A program made the translations under genes and the position numbers. From assembly GCA_036759545.1 (NCBI GenBank), contig DAIOUL010000003.1:16851-80850 (forward strand): 64,000 bases of DNA, written 5' to 3'. The stretch is from 66-474 sp036759545. GTDB taxonomy: Bacteria; Pseudomonadota; Gammaproteobacteria; Xanthomonadales; Rhodanobacteraceae. Shown here piece after piece: positions 24,815 to 33,524 of the stretch. The number at the start of each line of letters is the position of its first letter. Position 1 is the first letter of the stretch. Below the pieces are notes generated by a model. The model made no database searches and was not told the DNA's origin. It was given only the letters and a program-made list of their open reading frames with translations.

Positions 24815-25971
24815 TGGTGCGAGCGAGGCTTGTGCGACGAAAGTTTTTTCTTGCCGCCGCTGGCGTTCGATGCCGGCTTCGGCGCAGTGGAGCCGGACGC
24901 GGGCATCGCATCCGGATTGCGGTGCAGCTGATAGATGGCGACGTTGCGATTGTGTTCCGCCAGCGTCGAGGAAAACGCGTGCGTGCCGTCGCCGCGCGAA
25001 ACGAAATACAGCGCGTCGCCCGGCGCGGGGTGCAGCACCGCGTCGATCGCCGCGCGGCCGGGCAGCGCGATCGGCGTGGGCGGCAAGCCCGTGCGCGTGT
25101 AAGTGTTGTACGGCGTGTCGGTTTGCAGATCGCGCGTGTGGATGCGGCCGTCGTAGCTCGCACCCAAGCCGTAGATCACGGTGGGGTCGGTCTCCAGTTT
25201 CATGCCGAGCTTCATACGCCGCTCGAATACGCCGGCGATCTGCGGACGCTCGTTCGGCTGTGCGGTTTCCTTCTCCACGATGGAGGCAAGGATCAAGGCG
25301 TCGTAGGGCGTCTGCAAGGGCACCGAAGGATCGCGCTTCCGCCATTGCGCATCGAGATATGCCTGCATCGCAGCGTGTGCGCGCTTCAGCACGTCGAGGT
25401 CGCTCATGCCCAGCACATAGTCGTAGGTGTCGGGCATGAATTCGCCTTCCGGATTCTGTCCGCCCGCGCCGAGTTTCGCCATCAGCTCGTCGTTGGAAAG
25501 CTGCGCTCCATCCTGCGTGAGCTTCGGCGCGGCAGCGAGTGCCGCCCGCACTTGCCGGAAGGTCCAGCCTTCCACCAGCATCACGCGCCGTTGCAACACG
25601 TTGCCGTGCGCCATGTTCTCCAGCAGCGTGCGCGCGGTGATGCCGGGTGTCAGCGCGTACTCACCCGCATGCAGCGAACCGGCTACGCCGAGTTGTTCGG
25701 CCAGCGCCCGCCAGTACAGCGGCGGCGCGGATGACAGGTGCGCGTCGCGCAGGTCGCGCACGATCTCGCGAAAGCTCTCGCCCTTGGCGATTTCGAAAGT
25801 CTGGCCGGTACTGCTTACCGCCAGTGGAGCATCGCGAAAACGCAGGTAATCGAAACCGAACCATGCCGCGATCGCGAGCCCCGCCAGCACGATCAGGATC
25901 AACGCGAGGGTGAGCGCGCCACCTTGTTGGCGCGCGCGGCAATGGAATTTCAGCGTGGGCTTTGAATTCAC
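24811..25971 (-). CDS. mltG: Endolytic murein transglycosylase
   Basis: A 386-aa inner-membrane YceG-family protein with one N-terminal transmembrane helix (about 19-38), then a LysM-like region and the YceG domain. It cuts nascent glycan strands and is thought to release peptidoglycan synthases. The catalytic Glu is E233 in ASIVEKETA. The start codon is GTG 25971, without a strong ribosome binding site. It lies about 90 bp after fabF; pabC, often between these two genes, is absent here. The C terminus is a Lys/Ser-rich tail. Confidence 0.92.
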   Translation of the reverse strand: MNSKPTLKFHCRARQQGGALTLALILIVLAGLAIAAWFGFDYLRFRDAPLAVSSTGQTFEIAKGESFREIVRDLRDAHLSSAPPLYWRALAEQLGVAGSLHAGEYALTPGITARTLLENMAHGNVLQRRVMLVEGWTFRQVRAALAAAPKLTQDGAQLSNDELMAKLGAGGQNPEGEFMPDTYDYVLGMSDLDVLKRAHAAMQAYLDAQWRKRDPSVPLQTPYDALILASIVEKETAQPNERPQIAGVFERRMKLGMKLETDPTVIYGLGASYDGRIHTRDLQTDTPYNTYTRTGLPPTPIALPGRAAIDAVLHPAPGDALYFVSRGDGTHAFSSTLAEHNRNVAIYQLHRNPDAMPASGSTAPKPASNASGGKKKLSSHKPRSHQ

Positions 25972-26058
25972 GAGGACGGGAATGGCGCTGCTCTGTCAGG
26001 CGAGCGGCAAGCCTACCGAAGATTGCGCGCGCGTGCCCGTCTGCGAGCGCAGACGCAT

Positions 26059-27324
26059 TCAGACGGACTTGAACACCAGCGTGCCGTTGGTGCCGCCGAA
26101 GCCGAACGAGTTGGACAGCGCGATATCCACCTTCGCCTCGCGCGCGGTACCTGGCACGAAATCCAGATCGCAGTCTTCGCCCGGATGTTCTAGGTTGATG
26201 GTCGGCGGCACCATCGAATCGCGCATGGTCAGGATCGAGAAGATCGCTTCCACGCCACCCGCCGCACCGAGCAGGTGTCCGGTCATCGACTTGGTGGAGC
26301 TGACCATCAGCTTGTCCGCGTGCGCGCCGAACACGCTGCGGATGCCCTTGACCTCGGCCACGTCGCCGGCCTGCGTGGAGGTGCCGTGCGCGTTGATGTA
26401 CTGCACTTCTTCGAGATTCAATCCCGCATCACGGACCGCCGCGGCCATGCAACGCGCGCCGCCTTCGCCGTTTTCGCTCGGTGCGGTCATGTGGTAGGCG
26501 TCGCCGCTCATGCCGAAGCCCGCGAGTTCGCAATAGATGCGCGCTCCGCGCTTCTTCGCGTGCTCGTACTCTTCGATGATCAGCACGCCCGCGCCATCCG
26601 ACAACACGAAGCCGTCGCGATCCTTGTCCCACGGCCGGCTCGCTTTTTCCGGTTCGTCGTTGCGCGTGGACATCGCGCGCGCCGAGCAGAAGCCGCCCAT
26701 CGCCACGCCGGTGGTCGAATACTCGGCGCCGCCGGCGACCATCACGTCGGCATCGCCGTACTGGATCATGCGCATCGCCAGGCCGATGTTGTGCGTGGCC
26801 GTGGTGCACGCCGTCACGCATGCGATATTCGGGCCCTTCAGCCCGAGCATGATCGAGAGATTGCCCGAAGCCATGTTGATGATCGAACTCGGCACGAAGA
26901 ACGGCGAGATCTTGCGCTGGCCCTGTTCGTGGAACGTGATCGAGGTCTTCTCGATCGTGCTGATGCCGCCGATGCCGGCACCCACCGCGCAGCCGATGCG
27001 CTCCTCGTCGTGCTCGTGCGGATGCATGCCGGCATCCGCCAGCGCCTGCACCGAAGCCGCGATCCCGTAGTGGATGAAGGGATCCATCTTCTTGACGTCC
27101 TTCGCCGGGATGTACTGCGCCGGATCGAAATCGCGAACCTCGCCCGCGATCCGCGTCGGGAAGCTGCTGGCGTCGAAATGCGTGACCGGGCCGATGCCGC
27201 TCTTGCCGGCGAGGATGTTTCCCCACGCGGTCGCGACGTCGTTGCCGACCGGCGAAACCATCCCGAGTCCGGTTACCACTACACGACGTTTTGAATCAGG
27301 CCGTTTTGAATCGGATCTTTTCAT
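26059..27324 (-). CDS. fabF: 3-oxoacyl-ACP synthase II
   Basis: A 421-aa thiolase-fold elongating enzyme of type II fatty-acid synthesis, using acyl-ACP and malonyl-ACP. The Cys-His-His triad is visible: TACTTATHN, NAHGTSTQAGD and KSMTGHLLGAAG. The ATG at 27324 gives MKRSDSKRPDSKR before the conserved RRVVVTGLGMVSPVG, a small basic extension compared with E. coli. It is preceded by a terminator-like hairpin separating it from acpP. Confidence 0.95.
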   Translation of the reverse strand: MKRSDSKRPDSKRRVVVTGLGMVSPVGNDVATAWGNILAGKSGIGPVTHFDASSFPTRIAGEVRDFDPAQYIPAKDVKKMDPFIHYGIAASVQALADAGMHPHEHDEERIGCAVGAGIGGISTIEKTSITFHEQGQRKISPFFVPSSIINMASGNLSIMLGLKGPNIACVTACTTATHNIGLAMRMIQYGDADVMVAGGAEYSTTGVAMGGFCSARAMSTRNDEPEKASRPWDKDRDGFVLSDGAGVLIIEEYEHAKKRGARIYCELAGFGMSGDAYHMTAPSENGEGGARCMAAAVRDAGLNLEEVQYINAHGTSTQAGDVAEVKGIRSVFGAHADKLMVSSTKSMTGHLLGAAGGVEAIFSILTMRDSMVPPTINLEHPGEDCDLDFVPGTAREAKVDIALSNSFGFGGTNGTLVFKSV

Positions 27325-27343
27325 ACGAGTGTTTGGATCGTCC

Positions 27344-27374
27344 AAAAACGAAAGCTGCGCCCCGTGGGCGCAGC
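27344..27374 (-). terminator. Intrinsic terminator or attenuator between acpP and fabF
   Basis: A perfect 9-bp stem GCTGCGCCC/GGGCGCAGC with a 3-nt loop is followed on the minus strand by TTTCGTTTTT. It sits after acpP and just before the fabF start, so it would let acpP be made in excess of fabF. Confidence 0.75.
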
Positions 27375-27430
27375 CTTGTGATGCAATTCAGCCCGAAGCC
27401 ACTGCGCGGCTTGCGCCGCAGGCGGCCACA

Positions 27431-27670
27431 TCAGGCTTTTACATGAGCCTTGATGTAATCCACCGCCTGCTGCACGGTGGTGATCTTCTCGGCCTCCTCG
27501 TCAGGGATCTCCGTTTCGAACTCCTCTTCGAGGGCCATGACCAGCTCAACGGTATCGAGCGAATCGGCGCCCAGATCGTCCACGAACGAGGCGTTCGGGG
27601 TGACGTCCTCTTCCTTGACGCCAAGCTGTTCAACGACGATCTTCTTGACGCGCTCTTCGATGCTGCTCAT
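27431..27670 (-). CDS. acpP: Acyl carrier protein
   Basis: A 79-aa acidic four-helix carrier. The 4'-phosphopantetheine site is the Ser in GADSLDTVE, and helix II DTVELVMALEEEF matches E. coli AcpP. It starts MSSIEERVKKIVVEQLGV with GGAGG upstream. It carries the growing chain for FabD, FabF, FabG and FabH encoded alongside. Confidence 0.98.
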   Translation of the reverse strand: MSSIEERVKKIVVEQLGVKEEDVTPNASFVDDLGADSLDTVELVMALEEEFETEIPDEEAEKITTVQQAVDYIKAHVKA

Positions 27671-27727
27671 GTGGGTTAACCTCCGGGGCCAAAGCCTGCG
27701 TATTGTAGGGGAGTCCGCGGCGGGGTG

Positions 27728-27822
27728 GTAGCCCGGATGCAGCGCAGCGGAATCCGGGCCGCGCACGCGCGACGCTGTTTCGATCCCGGATTCCGGCGCT
27801 GCGCGCCTTCATCCGGGCTACG
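27728..27822. repeat. REP-like palindrome between acpP and fabG
   Basis: Two arms, GTAGCCCGGATGCAGCGCAG (27728 on) and the opposite-strand counterpart ending at 27822, enclose CCGGATTCC-type inner repeats. This CCCGGAT...ATCCGGG family is common between genes of gammaproteobacteria. The TAG of fabG (27818-27820) is part of the right arm. Confidence 0.8.
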
Positions 27823-28561
27823 GCATGTACATGCCGCCGTTGACGTGCAAGGTCTCGCCGGTGATGTAGTTCGCCGCGGGTGACGCAAGGAAGGCCACGG
27901 CTTTGGCGATATCCACGGATTGTCCCAAGCGCCCCAACGCGATCGTGCCTTCCAGCGCCTTGCGCTGTTCGTCGGAAAGCGCGCGGGTCATGTCGGTATC
28001 GATGAAACCGGGCGCGACCACGTTGACCGTGATGCCGCGCGAACCGATTTCGCGCGCCAGCGATTTCGAGAATGCGATGATGCCGGCCTTGGCCGCGGCA
28101 TAATTGGTCTGGCCGGGATTGCCGGTGACGCCGACCACGGATGCGATGTTGATGATGCGGCCCTTGCGCGCCTTCATCATCGTGCGCAGCACGGCTTTGC
28201 TGGTGCGATAGACCGACGACAGATTGGTATCGAGGATCGCCTGCCAGTCCTCGTCCTTCATCCGCACCAGCAATTGATCGCGCGTGATACCGGCGTTGTT
28301 GACCAGGATCGACAAACCACCGTGGATCTTGACGATGTCTTCGATCAACGCATCGACCGATGCGCCGTCGGTGACGTTCAACACGCGCCCCTCTCCACCA
28401 TTTGTGCGCAGGCGTTCGCCGATCGCATCCGCACCGGGCTGGGTAGTGGCCGTGCCGATCACCTTCGCGCCTTGCAACGCGAGTTCGTCCGCGATCGCCG
28501 CGCCGATGCCGCGCGAGGCGCCGGTCACCAGCGCGACTTCGCCCGTGAGTGTCTTGTCCAT
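27818..28561 (-). CDS. fabG: 3-oxoacyl-ACP reductase
   Basis: A 247-aa NADPH-dependent short-chain dehydrogenase of fatty-acid synthesis. The Rossmann motif is TGASRGIG near 14-21, NNAG follows near 88-91, and the catalytic Ser-Tyr-Lys is in IINIASVVG and YAAAKAG. It ends MYMP-stop, where the TAG lies inside a REP-like palindrome. In relatives it directly follows fabD; here an unrelated five-gene module intervenes. Confidence 0.95.
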   Translation of the reverse strand: MDKTLTGEVALVTGASRGIGAAIADELALQGAKVIGTATTQPGADAIGERLRTNGGEGRVLNVTDGASVDALIEDIVKIHGGLSILVNNAGITRDQLLVRMKDEDWQAILDTNLSSVYRTSKAVLRTMMKARKGRIINIASVVGVTGNPGQTNYAAAKAGIIAFSKSLAREIGSRGITVNVVAPGFIDTDMTRALSDEQRKALEGTIALGRLGQSVDIAKAVAFLASPAANYITGETLHVNGGMYMP

Positions 28562-28638
28562 GCGAGTGTCCGTGGAAACGGAGGCGGAAACCTTACACGG
28601 AAACGGGATCGCCCTGCATCCTCACACGACGGTTCGCG

Positions 28639-29460
28639 TTACCGCGTCTGGCCGGGCTGATACCCTGTTTCCGCGGTAGCAACCGGAAGAGGCTTCTCGG
28701 GACGCTGCAGGAAGTCCACCACGACGGGAATCACGCGCTCCGGTTCCGAGAACAAGGCGAAGTGGCCCGCGTTCGGGATCACCGCGAGCTCGGCATTGGG
28801 TATGAGCTTGAGAGTCTCGACCGCATGTTCGAGACGCACGAAATCGCGATCGCCTTGCACGATCAGGAACGGCGCCGAGATGGCCGCGAGTTCCGCCTTC
28901 GAAAATCCCGTCCACCGGATCGCGGATGCCTTGTTCCAAAACCGCGGCCAGTAATCGGGATCGGGAGCGACGCGTTGATAGCTTTCCCTCTGAAACAGGA
29001 AGGCTCGCGAATCGGCGGCAAGCGGGGCCGTGGTGTGCAGCATTTCCATGTTGAGCGCGGTGTCCGGCGGCCCGAATGTCGCTGCATACGCCGCCACGCG
29101 CCGGACAAGATCGGGACGACGGATGGCGATCATGGCCGCCACGACGCCGCCGTAGCTTTCGCCGAGAAAGTCCGCCCCGGCAATGCCGAGGTGTTGCAGC
29201 AGACCGATCACGTCCGAGGCGTTCTGCTCCAGCGACATCGGACGTTCGGAAATATCTGCCGTGCGGCCGTGTCCCTGCAGATCCATCGTGACGATGGAAT
29301 GGGTTTCCGCCAGTCGCGGGAATGATTTCATTCCGACACAGCCCAGGGCCGGAGGGATGTAAACGAGCGGATCGCCCGCACCACTGATTTCGTAATACAT
29401 CCGCAGGCCGTTGACGGGCGCGTAGCCGCGAGCGCTGCCGTTGCCGGACACCTGGTTCAT
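28639..29460 (-). CDS. Alpha/beta-fold hydrolase
   Basis: A 273-aa hydrolase. The nucleophile elbow is GESYGG (DFLGESYGGVVAA) and the His is in NAGHFALFSEPE. The oxyanion region YIPPALGCVGM is a little unusual. ATG 29460 has AGAGAG upstream. It is the last gene of the ArsR-SRPBCC-DUF899 module, 14 bp after DUF899. The substrate is unknown. Confidence 0.85.
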   Translation of the reverse strand: MNQVSGNGSARGYAPVNGLRMYYEISGAGDPLVYIPPALGCVGMKSFPRLAETHSIVTMDLQGHGRTADISERPMSLEQNASDVIGLLQHLGIAGADFLGESYGGVVAAMIAIRRPDLVRRVAAYAATFGPPDTALNMEMLHTTAPLAADSRAFLFQRESYQRVAPDPDYWPRFWNKASAIRWTGFSKAELAAISAPFLIVQGDRDFVRLEHAVETLKLIPNAELAVIPNAGHFALFSEPERVIPVVVDFLQRPEKPLPVATAETGYQPGQTR

Positions 29461-29474
29461 GGTTCGCTCTCTCT

Positions 29475-30308
29475 TCAATCACAGCAACAGGCAGCTTTCG
29501 CATCGTCGTATTCGTCGTGACGCCGCCACCACAAGCCGCCCGCTTCATTGCGGCCCAGTGGCGCACGGTCCAGCCACTGGTACATGCTCCACAGTGCATC
29601 CAGCCCGCGCGCGTAGGTCGAATAGGTGTGATAGACGACGCCTTCATCCAGCACGAACGCACTCATGCCGGGCCGTTCGCGAATGTAGGTGAAGGGATCG
29701 GTGCCGCACATGCTCGCGAACTGCCCGACCGGATGTTCGCTGCCGAAGCGCGTGCTCGGACCCGGCGGCGTTTTTGCATCCGGCCGCATGCCGGGTTCGC
29801 GCCGATAATTGTATTCGGCGCCTTCGCGTTGCTGTTCCTCGGTGATGCCGGCGGCGAAATCGAAATTGAAGTCGCTGCCGAACGACGAGGCCCAAGGGAA
29901 CGTCCAGCCCATGCGTCGCTTGCAAGCTTGCAACTTCGCCAGCGGCGCGCGCGACACCGCCATCAGCATCACGTCGTGATGAGCGAGGTGCACCGCGAAT
30001 CCGTTGAAACCGTCCGCGATCGCCGAACACGATGGACATGGCGCGGTGTAGTCCGGCCCGAACATCAGGTGATAGATCAACAACTGCGAGCGGCCCTGGA
30101 ACAGATCCGTCAACGAAGCACTGCCTTCATCGGTATCGAAACGATATTGTTTTTCGATGCGCACCCACGGAAGTTCCTGCCGTTGCCGCACCAGATCGTC
30201 GCTGCGGCGGGTCAGTTCCTTTTCCTTTCGCAGCAGTTCGAGCCGTGCCTCCAGCCATTCTTCGCGTGTCGCAATCTTGTGTTTCGAAGTTTTCGTTCCC
30301 GATTTCAT
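29475..30308 (-). CDS. DUF899 family thioredoxin-like protein
   Basis: A 277-aa protein. It has the DUF899 pattern: an N-terminal helical part (ELTRRSDDLVRQRQELPWV), YRFDTDEGSASLTDLFQGRSQL, then HLMFGPDYTAPCPSCSAIAD, whose CPSC could be a redox pair. The C terminus ends CCCD. Function unproven. It starts inside the stop of the 61-aa gene (ATGA). Confidence 0.85.
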   Translation of the reverse strand: MKSGTKTSKHKIATREEWLEARLELLRKEKELTRRSDDLVRQRQELPWVRIEKQYRFDTDEGSASLTDLFQGRSQLLIYHLMFGPDYTAPCPSCSAIADGFNGFAVHLAHHDVMLMAVSRAPLAKLQACKRRMGWTFPWASSFGSDFNFDFAAGITEEQQREGAEYNYRREPGMRPDAKTPPGPSTRFGSEHPVGQFASMCGTDPFTYIRERPGMSAFVLDEGVVYHTYSTYARGLDALWSMYQWLDRAPLGRNEAGGLWWRRHDEYDDAKAACCCD

Positions 30309-30490
30309 TGCCCACCTCCGACCGTATTTGTTTGCGTTGTGCGTTTCGCGTTCTCGCTACGCGAAGCGCTACCTCCGTCCTTGCGACGCCTGATATGGAG
30401 CTTCACCGCTACGAGGGTTGCCAGCCCTCCGGCCGAACCACTGCCGGCCAGGGTCGCCAATGCCGCGGCGCTGATGCAGATCGGACACAT
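30305..30490 (-). CDS. Small Cys-containing membrane protein of the DUF899 module
   Basis: A 61-aa protein with a N-terminal MCPICISAAALATLAGSG opening, one predicted transmembrane segment (about 5-30) and a basic tail. The ATG at 30490 has GGGAG 7 nt upstream. A longer frame would read through the repeat copy at 30505-30588, so it is rejected. Short proteins of this kind recur beside DUF899 and SRPBCC genes in proteobacteria; function unknown. Confidence 0.65.
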   Translation of the reverse strand: MCPICISAAALATLAGSGSAGGLATLVAVKLHIRRRKDGGSASRSENAKRTTQTNTVGGGQ

Positions 30491-30504
30491 GAGGTTCTCC
30501 CGTG

Positions 30505-30588
30505 CGATCGTTCCCTGATCGCGAGAATCAAAAAAGCGGACTTGAAAGCCGCCATCCATGGCCAAGAGTCCGTTGTCTGCGCTTTTCA
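30505..30588 (-). repeat. Dispersed leader-like structured repeat, copy A
   Basis: About 84 bp, 14 nt upstream of the 61-aa gene's ATG on the minus strand. On that strand it reads CGGACT, a conserved loop (CTTGGCCATGGATGGCGGCT), AGTCCG and then CTTTTTT: a 6-bp stem plus U tract. It continues into GATTCTCGCGATCAGGG and CGATCG. Copy B is at 54131-54207. See the finding on covarying stems. Confidence 0.7.
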
Positions 30589-30599
30589 AATGATCATGG

Positions 30600-31037
30600 T
30601 CAAGCAGCGAGGCGCTCGACGAGTGTGTCGAGAAAATGCGTCCAGCCGCCGGTGTGTTTGGTCGCCGATTCCTCATCGGGGAGACCTTCCTGGGTCAGAT
30701 GCAACTCGGTTTGCTTGCCGCGCGCGGTCAACTCGATCGTGACCACCGTTTCCTTGCCACGGGTTGTCTCGCTGACCCAGGTGAACTCCAGCAGCCGCGG
30801 CGCTTCCACACGCAGATAGCGGCCATAGTGCGGCATGATGCCGCCGTTCCATGACATGCCCAGATAGAACAAGCCATCCGGGCGCGGATCGATACTGGCA
30901 TCGCCGCCCATTGCCAACCACACCCTCGCGCTTTCGGCATCGGTCCATGCGCGGAACACGCGTTCCGGCGAGGCTTCGTAGGTACGCGGCAGGCTGATGC
31001 GGAACGGGCCCATCGCGTTTTCGTTACGCCCTTTCAT
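30600..31037 (-). CDS. SRPBCC (AHSA1-type) domain protein
   Basis: A 145-aa START-like protein of the AHSA1 family, with VFRAWTDAESARVWLAMGG at the start and GGWTHFLDTLVERLAA at the end. It likely binds a hydrophobic ligand. ATG 31037 has AAGGAG upstream. It overlaps the ArsR gene by 14 bp. This ArsR-SRPBCC pairing is frequent and suggests the regulator controls the pair. Confidence 0.88.
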   Translation of the reverse strand: MKGRNENAMGPFRISLPRTYEASPERVFRAWTDAESARVWLAMGGDASIDPRPDGLFYLGMSWNGGIMPHYGRYLRVEAPRLLEFTWVSETTRGKETVVTIELTARGKQTELHLTQEGLPDEESATKHTGGWTHFLDTLVERLAA

Positions 31038-31359
31038 CGTCTGTCTCCTTTTGCTGATCGAGGAATTCGCCCAACGCATCGAGGCGGTGGTTCCAGAATC
31101 GTTCGTACTGCGAAACCCAGTCCTGCACCTGCCGCAGCGGCTGCGCACGCAGTCGCAGGTAGTGCTCGCGGCCGATGCGCGTGCGCCGCACCAGGCCTGC
31201 CCGCTCCAGCATCTTCACGTGCTTGGAAACCGCGTTGAGCGACATCGCGAACGGCTGCGCGAGATCGGTGACACGGATTTCTCCGCGCGTCAGCCGCGCC
31301 ACGATGCGACGGCGGGTGGGATCGGAAAGCGCGGCGAAGGCGAGATCTAGGTTCGACAT
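31024..31359 (-). CDS. ArsR-family winged-helix repressor
   Basis: A 111-aa metalloregulator-type protein without the Cys metal site of classic ArsR. The DNA-reading helix region is PFAMSLNAVSKHVKMLERAGLV, followed by a wing (RTRIGREHYLRLRAQPL). ATG 31359 fits the family N terminus (MSNLDLAFAALSDPTRRR). A palindrome just upstream is the probable operator. It opens the module inserted between fabD and fabG. Confidence 0.88.
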   Translation of the reverse strand: MSNLDLAFAALSDPTRRRIVARLTRGEIRVTDLAQPFAMSLNAVSKHVKMLERAGLVRRTRIGREHYLRLRAQPLRQVQDWVSQYERFWNHRLDALGEFLDQQKETDDERA

Positions 31360-31370
31360 AAGGCGACAAC

Positions 31371-31390
31371 ATTCAACCTTTAGGTTGAAT
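31371..31390. promoter_or_regulatory. Putative operator of the ArsR gene
   Basis: ATTCAACC-TTTA-GGTTGAAT is a perfect 8-bp inverted repeat with a 4-nt spacer, 12 bp before the ArsR start. ArsR proteins of this HTH_20 type bind such repeats and repress their own operon. Confidence 0.65.
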
Positions 31391-31456
31391 AATACACCGA
31401 CAAAAACGCGTGTCAAGCATACGGTCGGGAATCAGGAAAAGGTCGTGACGCGAGCT

Positions 31457-32404
31457 TCAGCCACGGCTTTCCCGCAGCGCGGCCTCGAGTTCCTGCGGCG
31501 TGCCCAGTGCGCGCGCTTCCAGCGACTTGTCGATACGTTTGCTCAACCCCGTGAGCACCTTGCCAGGACCACACTCGAACAGTTTCGTCGCGCCGTTGGA
31601 GGCGAGGCGCTGCACGCATTCGCTCCAGCGCACCGGCATGTAGAGCTGGCGTTCCAGCGCGGCGCGAATGTATTCGACACTGGAATGCGCGCGCGCATCG
31701 GCATTCTGCACCACGGGAATCTGCGGCACCGTCCATTCGATCTGCGCCATGCGTTCGCCCAGCTTCTGTGCAGCATCGCGCATCAGGATGGTGTGCGAAG
31801 GTACCGACACCGCGAGCTTCACCGACTTGCGCACGCCGAGCTCCGCCAGCCGCGCGATCGCACGATCGACCGCCGCAGCGTGACCGGCGATCACCACTTG
31901 CCCCGGCGAGTTGTAGTTGGCCGGCGCGACCACTTCGCCGCCGGATACCTCGTCGCAGACCATCGCGATCTGCGCGTCATCGCCTCCGAGAATCGCGGCC
32001 ATCGCGCCCACGCCCGGGGGTACCGCGTTCTGCATCAGGCGTCCGCGTTCGGTGACCAGCGCGGCGGCATCGTGCAGCGACAACGCGCCCGCGCACACCA
32101 GCGCGGAGTATTCGCCGAGGCTATGGCCCGCCATCTGCGCCGGTTGTGCGCCGCCGAGTTCGCACCACACCCGCCATACCGCCACGCTCGCAGCCAGCAA
32201 GGCGGGTTGCGTGTTTTCGGTGCGATCCAGGTCCTCGGCCGGGCCGTCCTGCGCCAGCGCCCAAAGATCGCGCCCTGCGCCTTGTGATGCCTCGTCGAAG
32301 GTTGCGCGCGCACTCGCGTGTGCAGCGGCGAGTTCACCCAACATGCCGACCGATTGTGAACCCTGGCCTGGGAAGACGAACGCCAGTGCTGAATTGGTGT
32401 CCAT
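31457..32404 (-). CDS. fabD: Malonyl-CoA--ACP transacylase
   Basis: A 315-aa acyltransferase that loads malonate on AcpP. The Ser of the GHSLGEYSA motif is the nucleophile, the conserved FPGQGSQ opening is at residues 10-16, and later the His in VPSHTILM completes the dyad. It follows fabH by 11 bp and is separated from fabG by the ArsR module. Confidence 0.95.
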   Translation of the reverse strand: MDTNSALAFVFPGQGSQSVGMLGELAAAHASARATFDEASQGAGRDLWALAQDGPAEDLDRTENTQPALLAASVAVWRVWCELGGAQPAQMAGHSLGEYSALVCAGALSLHDAAALVTERGRLMQNAVPPGVGAMAAILGGDDAQIAMVCDEVSGGEVVAPANYNSPGQVVIAGHAAAVDRAIARLAELGVRKSVKLAVSVPSHTILMRDAAQKLGERMAQIEWTVPQIPVVQNADARAHSSVEYIRAALERQLYMPVRWSECVQRLASNGATKLFECGPGKVLTGLSKRIDKSLEARALGTPQELEAALRESRG

Positions 32405-32415
32405 CTGCAAGTCGA

Positions 32416-33384
32416 TCAATAGCGGATCATCGCCGACGACCAGGTGAAGCCGCCGCCAAAGGCTTCCAGCAGCAGGTTCTGTCCGCGTTTGATCTTGCCC
32501 GAACGGACAGCGGTATCCAGCGCCAGCGGCACCGAACCGGACGAAGTGTTGGCGTGCTTGTCCACCGTGACGACCACGCGCTCCATCGGCAGGTGCAGGC
32601 GCTGCGCGGTGGCTTCGATGATGCGCAGGTTGGCCTGATGCGGGATCAGCCAGTCCACCTCGTCTTCATGCATGCCGGCGGCTGCGATCGTTTCGTCCAC
32701 CAGGCGTTCCAGCGCGCGCACGGCGACACGGAACACCTTGTTGCCTTCCATCATGATGGTGTTGCCGTGGCGGCCGTCGTCCTTGAAACCGGCCGATACC
32801 CCGACGGGGTTGTAGAGCATCTCCTTGTAGCTGCCATCCGCGTGCAGCAGCGTTGCGATGACGCCCGGCTCGTTGTCGGCTTCCAGCACCACAGCGCCGG
32901 CGCCGTCGCCGAACAGAACGCAGGTGTTGCGGTCGGTCCAGTCGGTCATGCGCGACAGCGTTTCCGAGCCGACCACCAGCGCTTTTCTCGTCTTCCCGCT
33001 GCGGATGAACTTGTCGGCGATGCCGAGCGCATACATGAAACCGCAGCACGCCGCGTTGACGTCGAAGGCCATGCAGCCGTTGGCACCGAGCCGCGCCTGC
33101 AACAGGCAGGCGGTAGAGGGAAAGATCAGGTCGGGCGTCGTGGTACCGAGCACGATCGCATCGAGTTCGGAGGCTTTCACTCCGGCGGCTTCCAGCGCGC
33201 GCGTCGCTGCGTGGAAGGCGAGATCGCCGGTGGTTTCGCCGTCGGCCGCGATGCGCCGTTCGCGGATGCCGGTGCGCGTGGTGATCCACTCGTCGCTGGT
33301 GTCGACCATCTTCTCGAGGTCGGCATTGCTCAGAACACGTTCGGGCAAATAGCTGCCGGTGCCGGTGATGCGGGCAAAGGTCAA
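32416..33384 (-). CDS. fabH: 3-oxoacyl-ACP synthase III
   Basis: A 322-aa initiating ketosynthase condensing acetyl-CoA or another acyl-CoA with malonyl-ACP. The Cys-His-Asn triad is seen in DVNAACCGFMYAL, LIPHQANLRI and ANTSSGSVPLAL. The protein is full length. plsX, which in E. coli lies between rpmF and fabH, is absent; the gap to rpmF is only 140 bp. Confidence 0.95.
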   Translation of the reverse strand: MTFARITGTGSYLPERVLSNADLEKMVDTSDEWITTRTGIRERRIAADGETTGDLAFHAATRALEAAGVKASELDAIVLGTTTPDLIFPSTACLLQARLGANGCMAFDVNAACCGFMYALGIADKFIRSGKTRKALVVGSETLSRMTDWTDRNTCVLFGDGAGAVVLEADNEPGVIATLLHADGSYKEMLYNPVGVSAGFKDDGRHGNTIMMEGNKVFRVAVRALERLVDETIAAAGMHEDEVDWLIPHQANLRIIEATAQRLHLPMERVVVTVDKHANTSSGSVPLALDTAVRSGKIKRGQNLLLEAFGGGFTWSSAMIRY

Positions 33385-33524
33385 GAGGCGTTCCCCGGAA
33401 GTTGACTGGCGCGTGGAAACTGCGCGCGAGCGCCGAGCATAACGGAAATCCGTGCGCCTTCAGCAGTGAGGCTGGCCGGCAGGCTTGAAACTCTCACACC
33501 GAAGGGCAGCGGACCCGCTGCTCA

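Noticed and set aside
30305..30676. 123-codon form of the small DUF899-module gene
   Set aside because: The extra N terminus translates the structured repeat; the ATG at 30490 has a proper ribosome site.
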